Below, piece by piece: positions 6,887 to 10,051 of a stretch of DNA of 10,051 nt. This DNA is from Bacteroidales bacterium (GTDB lineage: Bacteria > Bacteroidota > Bacteroidia > Bacteroidales > UBA932). Where the stretch lies: the NCBI GenBank assembly GCA_009784635.1, contig WRBG01000058.1, forward strand, positions 1 to 10,051. Reading direction: 5' to 3'. A program made the position numbers and the translations under genes. Each line of letters opens with the position of its first letter. The first letter of the stretch is position 1. The notes under the pieces were generated by a model. That model worked only from the letters and a program-made list of their open reading frames with translations, was not told the DNA's origin and searched no databases.

Positions 6887-6979
6887 TTATTTGACGCCAA
6901 TCCCAAACCACCGGAAAATAGTGGGGAGGGCAGTCACAAGAAGACTTAGAATTGAGAAAATAACAGATAACCAGTCCAT
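6887..6979 (-). CDS. Small hydrophobic protein, 30 residues
   Basis: An ATG at 6979 opens a 30-codon frame ending in TAA at 6889-6887. The product starts MDWLSVIFSILSLLVTALP and continues TIFRWFGIGVK: one hydrophobic helix of about 20 residues, an acidic residue and Trp at the N-terminus, and Arg/Lys at the C-terminus, as in small membrane proteins. It sits alone between the rnr stop and a terminator hairpin on the same strand, and a weak promoter-like site lies upstream. I do not recognise a named family. A role as a small membrane regulator or a type I toxin-like peptide is possible but is only inference. With just 30 codons, chance cannot be excluded. Confidence 0.5.
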   Translation of the reverse strand: MDWLSVIFSILSLLVTALPTIFRWFGIGVK

Positions 6980-7027
6980 AATGTTAATTTTTTAAAAGTG
7001 GATAAATATAGTTCTGCATATAAGACG

Positions 7028-7058
7028 CAAAATAAGCATAAAAAGTTGCATCGGAAAA
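7028..7058 (-). promoter_or_regulatory. Possible weak promoter for the small hydrophobic protein
   Basis: On the minus strand TTATTTTG (7035-7028) differs from TAnnTTTG at one base, and TTTT (7058-7055) lies 19 nt upstream where TTTG is expected. Start would be near 7022, about 43 nt before the small ORF. The match is imperfect and the DNA is A/T-rich, so this could be chance; read-through from rnr is the alternative. Confidence 0.3.
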
Positions 7059-7060
7059 AT

Positions 7061-9073
7061 TTATTTTTCAACAGCCACCAAAGCGTAGTCTAATTGCTTT
7101 TGTTCTAAATTGGCCCTAACAACCTTAACGGTAAGGCTATCGCCTAACCGGTATATCCGCTTAGAAGTGCGGCTGCGCAAGGTGTAGCTATCGGCGTCAA
7201 ATTCAAAATAATCACCCCTAATTTCGCGCAGGGGAATCATGCCTTCTACATGTAATTCGATTAATTCTACATACATACCCCATTCGGTAAGGCCGGTAAT
7301 GCAGCCCTCGTATACCATGCCGATTTTGTCCTGCATAAATTCCACCATCTTGTATTTGACGCTGGCGCGTTCGGCTTCGGCGGCTATTTGCTCCCGTTCG
7401 GAATCATACCGGCAAAGGTTCTCGTAATAAGCCTTGTTTTCCGACTTCCCGTCGGCCAAATAATGGGCCAAAAGCCGATGGACCATCAAATCGGGATAAC
7501 GGCGAATGGGAGAGGTAAAATGCGTGTAGTAATCAAAGGCTAATCCATAATGACCCAAGTTGTCGGTAGCATAACGGGCCCGGGCCATGGAGCGCAGGGC
7601 CATGATTTCGATGGCGCCGGCTTCGGGTTTTTCCCTTACCTTGTCTAAGAGGCGAGAGAGTTCGCGGGCGAGTTCGCGGGGTGTGCGCGTGGCTTTGAGC
7701 TGGTATCCAAAATGGGTGATAAAACTGCGGAATGCGGTGATTTTATCAATATTGGGTTCTTCGTGAACACGGTATACAAAAGTGGGCGCTTTGGCTTTTT
7801 CGTCTTTGGGGTTTTGTTTGCGCGCTACATAATAAGCCACGCTGCGGTTGGCCAAGAGCATAAATTCCTCAATCAGCCAATTGGAATCTTGACTTTCCTT
7901 AATATGAACGCCTAAGGGTTTCCCCAAAGGGTCTACCTCTACCTTGTATTCGGGCCGCTCAAAGGAGATGGCGCCTTTTTTAAATCGTTCCTTGCGGAGC
8001 AGGTCGGCCAAAGTATGCAAAATACCGATTTCTCCGGCTAAGGGGCCCTGTCCTGTTTCTATGATTTGTTGGGCCTGTCCGTAATCCAAGCGGAGGTCGG
8101 AATGAATCACCGTGCGGCCAAACCATGAGTTAATGACCTTGGCTTTTGCATCTAATTCAAAAACGGCGGAAAAACAGAGCTTGTCTTCCTGTGGCCGGAG
8201 CGAACAAAGTTGGTTGGAGAGTTTTTCGGGCAACATGGGGACGGTACGGTCTACCAAATATACCGACGTGCCGCGTTCCAAGGCTTCTTTATCAATCAGA
8301 CTGCCGGGCCGGACATAATAACTTACATCGGCAATATGTACCCCCACTTCGTAATTTCCGTTGGGCAATGTTTGGAGGGACAGGGCGTCGTCAAAATCTT
8401 TGGCGTCCGTTGGGTCAATGGTAAAGGTGACGGTTGTTCTAAAATCGCGGCGGCTTTGTATTTCCTCGGCCGGAATCGAATCGGGAATCCGGTCGGCTTC
8501 GGCTTCTACTTCGGCCTCAAAGCGATAAGGAAGTCCAAATTCGGTCAAGATGGCGTGCATCTCGGTATTGTTTTCTCCGGGCTTGCCCAAGATGTCGGTA
8601 ATATTGCCTTGCGGCGCCCCCTCTTTGCGGTTCCATCCGTTTACGAGAATCGCCACTTTTAGCCCGCTTTGCGTTTTGTCCGGCAAATCGCCCGATACCC
8701 AAATGTCGTAAGGCATATTCCTGCTGTCGGTAATCACCCATGCTACTCGGTCAATAACTTGAAGAATACCCACATAAGGACGTTTGCTGCGGGAGATAAT
8801 GGATACGACTTCCCCGTCTGTTCGGGAAGTTCTGCTTCTGCGGCTTGAGCTGCTTTTAGTTTGGGGCAGCAGGGCAACCTGCACGGTATCGCCATGCAGG
8901 GCTCCATGCAATTTTCTGGCGGAGACAAAGATATCGTGGTCTAAGCCCTCTACTGTGGCAAAAGCAAAACCCTCGCGGGTCATGCTCAAGGTGCCTGTAT
9001 AAGATTGCAGTACAGGACGATTTCTATGATTGCGTTTTGGGGATTTGGCTGATTTCTTTGCTTTTCTACTCAT
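7061..9073 (-). CDS. rnr: Ribonuclease R (RNB-family 3'-5' exoribonuclease)
   Basis: 670 residues. After a basic N-terminus (about 1-20), cold-shock-type RNA-binding domains cover about 22-165 (TGTLSMTREGFAFATVEG, HDIFVSARKLHGALHGDTV). The RNB catalytic domain follows (about 205-540). TIDPTDAKDFDDA holds the metal-binding aspartates D220, D226, D228 and D229, and HIADVSYYV and YYTHFTSPIRRYPDLMVHR are family hallmarks. A C-terminal S1 domain (about 585-668) contains YEGCITGLTEWGMYVEL. The enzyme degrades structured RNA processively and helps in rRNA quality control. Compared with many homologues of 710-810 residues it lacks the N-terminal helix-turn-helix region and has almost no basic tail. 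The gene lies 44 nt after the DUF6249-like gene, with a possible own promoter in that gap. RNase II is less likely, given the SYYV and IPLREI patterns and the overall similarity to Bacteroidota RNase R. Confidence 0.95.
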   Translation of the reverse strand: MSRKAKKSAKSPKRNHRNRPVLQSYTGTLSMTREGFAFATVEGLDHDIFVSARKLHGALHGDTVQVALLPQTKSSSSRRSRTSRTDGEVVSIISRSKRPYVGILQVIDRVAWVITDSRNMPYDIWVSGDLPDKTQSGLKVAILVNGWNRKEGAPQGNITDILGKPGENNTEMHAILTEFGLPYRFEAEVEAEADRIPDSIPAEEIQSRRDFRTTVTFTIDPTDAKDFDDALSLQTLPNGNYEVGVHIADVSYYVRPGSLIDKEALERGTSVYLVDRTVPMLPEKLSNQLCSLRPQEDKLCFSAVFELDAKAKVINSWFGRTVIHSDLRLDYGQAQQIIETGQGPLAGEIGILHTLADLLRKERFKKGAISFERPEYKVEVDPLGKPLGVHIKESQDSNWLIEEFMLLANRSVAYYVARKQNPKDEKAKAPTFVYRVHEEPNIDKITAFRSFITHFGYQLKATRTPRELARELSRLLDKVREKPEAGAIEIMALRSMARARYATDNLGHYGLAFDYYTHFTSPIRRYPDLMVHRLLAHYLADGKSENKAYYENLCRYDSEREQIAAEAERASVKYKMVEFMQDKIGMVYEGCITGLTEWGMYVELIELHVEGMIPLREIRGDYFEFDADSYTLRSRTSKRIYRLGDSLTVKVVRANLEQKQLDYALVAVEK

Positions 9074-9081
9074 ATTGAGTG

Positions 9082-9089
9082 CAAAGATA
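9082..9089 (-). promoter_or_regulatory. Candidate -7 promoter element of rnr
   Basis: TATCTTTG (9089-9082, minus strand) is a perfect TAnnTTTG match, identical to the rpsF -7 element. A TTG at 9114-9112 is 22 nt upstream, slightly farther than usual. Start would fall near 9077, only a few bases before the rnr ATG at 9073, implying an almost leaderless mRNA. Confidence 0.45.
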
Positions 9090-9117
9090 TAAAAGTATCC
9101 TTAACGGAGCGCAATTC

Positions 9118-9531
9118 CTATTTGCGGGCTTTTTGTTCAATGATATAAGAAATAATCAATCCGATTCCTCCAAAACAGGCGGGTGCGGCTAAGTAGATGG
9201 CTTGAAACATGTTTCTAAAATTGTAAAAATCGCCGCCTAAGCCTGTCTTTAAAGATGCGATTGTCGGATACAGTGCAACCGTAAGCCCCCAAGCGGTAAT
9301 AAGTCCAATGCCCATACCGGCCAGCAACAAACCGGCGCGTAAACCCGAGAAACGCTTATTAGGCATATAATCCAATACATTAAAAGCTTCTGCGGAGGGC
9401 AGAGTCTGCAAATTAGAAAAATCGAGTTTTTCTATCATCAATATACGCTCTCTGCGGCGAATCAAGGCTTCGAAAATTTTGTACACAAAGTAAAAAATAG
9501 CCGGAACAATAATAACTGCGGTAAAATCCAT
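9118..9531 (-). CDS. DUF6249-like small membrane protein
   Basis: 137 residues with three probable membrane segments: about 4-23 (ending in a basic RRRER cluster, which favours the cytoplasmic side), 64-88 and 108-131. A soluble stretch (about 30-60) follows the first segment. The order TM, RRRERILMIEKLD, then two more TM helices resembles the DUF6249 proteins found beside ECF sigma genes in Bacteroidota; this is recognition from memory, not a search. Its role is unknown. The divergent ECF sigma gene next door suggests it might sense or modulate that sigma factor, but no anti-sigma domain is visible. The ATG at 9531 is the only reasonable start. No SD and no clear minus-strand promoter were found upstream. 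Confidence 0.7.
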   Translation of the reverse strand: MDFTAVIIVPAIFYFVYKIFEALIRRRERILMIEKLDFSNLQTLPSAEAFNVLDYMPNKRFSGLRAGLLLAGMGIGLITAWGLTVALYPTIASLKTGLGGDFYNFRNMFQAIYLAAPACFGGIGLIISYIIEQKARK

Positions 9532-9561
9532 TTTGTTTTTAATTTAAAGGTTGTAATTTTG
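9531..9561 (+). promoter_or_regulatory. Candidate promoter of the ECF sigma gene
   Basis: TAATTTTG (9554-9561) matches TAnnTTTG, and TTTTG (9531-9535) lies 18 nt upstream as a -33 element. Start would be near 9567, giving a leader of about 100 nt before the sigma coding region. The -33 element touches the start codon of the divergent membrane protein gene. Confidence 0.5.
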
Positions 9562-9565
9562 AAAA

Positions 9566-9655
9566 ATGATTTGTTTGTTTGCTTCTTTGACGCGGCATCG
9601 CTTATTTGGTTACAGATTCAACCCTTGTAACCAAAATCGGACTTATGCGTCTTAA
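9566..9655 (+). other. Upstream reading frame in the sigma leader, 29 codons
   Basis: ATG at 9566 opens a 29-codon frame (MICLFASLTRHRLFGYRF...) that ends with TAA at 9653-9655. It is in the same frame as the sigma gene, separated from its first TTG candidate by three codons. It spans the inverted repeat. The ATG sits almost on the predicted transcription start, so it may never be translated. No family resemblance is seen; it may be chance. Confidence 0.2.
9605..9635. repeat. Perfect 10-bp inverted repeat in the sigma-gene leader
   Basis: TTTGGTTACA (9605-9614) and its exact reverse complement TGTAACCAAA (9626-9635) flank an 11-nt spacer. In RNA this would fold into a 10-bp stem ending 29 nt before the first TTG start candidate. 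No U-tract follows, so a terminator is unlikely. A protein-binding operator or a translation-controlling hairpin are the two plausible readings. Confidence 0.7.
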
Positions 9656-9664
9656 CAAAAACGA

Positions 9665-10051
9665 TTGGGATTGGACGACCACCATTACATAGAGCGGGTA
9701 TTAAAAGGCGACCTCCATGCGTACACGCCTTTGGTAGAAAAGTACCGCCAATATGTATACGCCTTGGTAAAGAGAACCTGTCCTCATCCGGCAGAAGCAG
9801 AGGAGTTGGCTCAAGATGTTTTTGTAAAGGCCTATGAGCGCTTAGGCACGTTTAGGGGGGCGTCTGCGTTCAGCACTTGGCTCTACCGGATTGCCTTTAA
9901 TACGGCGGTGAGTCATGCGCGCAAGAAAAAACGCTATGGGGTTTCCATAAATGACATAGACCCTCGACACTTTGCTGTTTTAGAAGAAGATACGCAAGAA
10001 GAGAGGAGCAATGCCATGCGCAAAGAGCAGTCTTACGCGGCTTTGGAACGA
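9665..10051 (+). CDS. ECF-type RNA polymerase sigma-70 factor, C-terminus cut by window edge
   Basis: 129 residues are visible and the frame is open at the edge. The start MGLDDHHYIERVLKGDLHAY is followed by region 2: EAEELAQDVFVKAYERL, then FRGASAFSTWLYRIAFNTA and the basic SHARKKKR, as in ECF sigma factors of Bacteroidota. After it come the acidic linker (about 96-114) and the first residues before region 4, which lies outside the window. Region 2 binds core RNA polymerase and the -10 promoter element. No ATG exists in frame between the TAA at 9653 and the conserved N-terminus, so a TTG at 9665 (or 9671) is the likely start; the ATG at 9645 is in another frame and stops at 9690-9692. The neighbouring DUF6249-like gene is divergent. 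Confidence 0.9.
   Translation, partial: MGLDDHHYIERVLKGDLHAYTPLVEKYRQYVYALVKRTCPHPAEAEELAQDVFVKAYERLGTFRGASAFSTWLYRIAFNTAVSHARKKKRYGVSINDIDPRHFAVLEEDTQEERSNAMRKEQSYAALER

Noticed and set aside
8146..8662. Plus-strand open frames opposite rnr (8146-8424 and 8210-8662)
   Set aside because: Antisense frames to the RNB catalytic domain, with no domain motifs; they are explained by the codon pattern of rnr.
9645..9692. ATG at 9645 as start of the sigma gene
   Set aside because: It is out of frame with the conserved sigma sequence and runs into a TAG at 9690-9692 after 15 codons. It would need a frameshift, and the nearby CAAAAAC is not a canonical slippery heptamer.

Overview
The window looks like chromosomal housekeeping and envelope DNA from a member of the Bacteroidota, probably a Bacteroidales-like bacterium. 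Three things point there. The ribosomal block is rpsF-rpsR-rplI. Promoter-like sites have the Bacteroidota form (TTTG, then about 19 nt, then TAnnTTTG). Most genes have no Shine-Dalgarno (SD) sequence. The protein families also fit: a Bacteroides-type LTA-synthase-like sulfatase-fold protein, a short RNase R, a DUF6249-like membrane protein next to an ECF sigma factor, and large exported hydrolases. I cannot assign genus or species. I see no mobile element, CRISPR array, tRNA or rRNA.

Left part (1-2264, all minus strand). From its promoter at about 2311-2341, the rpsF-rpsR-rplI operon (bS6, bS18, bL9) is read leftward. It is followed 36 nt later by an LTA-synthase-like membrane phosphotransferase that runs off the left edge. 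rpsR and rplI carry strong, well-placed SD sequences; the other genes here do not. In Bacteroidota ribosomes the anti-SD tail is normally hidden by bS6, bS18 and bS21, so this contrast suggests feedback control.

Middle (2383-6830, plus strand). A divergent promoter interleaved with the rpsF promoter reads two exported hydrolases only 5 nt apart. The first is a 937-residue multidomain protein with a C-terminal purple-acid-phosphatase-like metallophosphoesterase. The second is a 542-residue M28 zinc peptidase. Both have N-terminal export signals and neither shows an evident T9SS sorting domain. They plausibly work together outside the cytoplasm, but no substrate can be read from the sequence. 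A hairpin at 6834-6867 ends this unit and can also serve as terminator for the opposing strand.

Right part (6887-9531, minus strand). From right to left lie a DUF6249-like membrane protein, RNase R (rnr) without the usual N-terminal helix-turn-helix domain, and a 30-residue hydrophobic small protein between rnr and the shared terminator. Divergent from these, the right edge holds the start of an ECF sigma factor (plus strand). It appears to use a TTG start. Its leader holds a perfect 10-bp inverted repeat and a short upstream reading frame.

The most interesting signals are small ones: the selective SD sequences on rpsR and rplI, the unannotated 30-residue peptide, the hairpin and start-codon arrangement of the sigma gene, and the interleaved divergent promoters.
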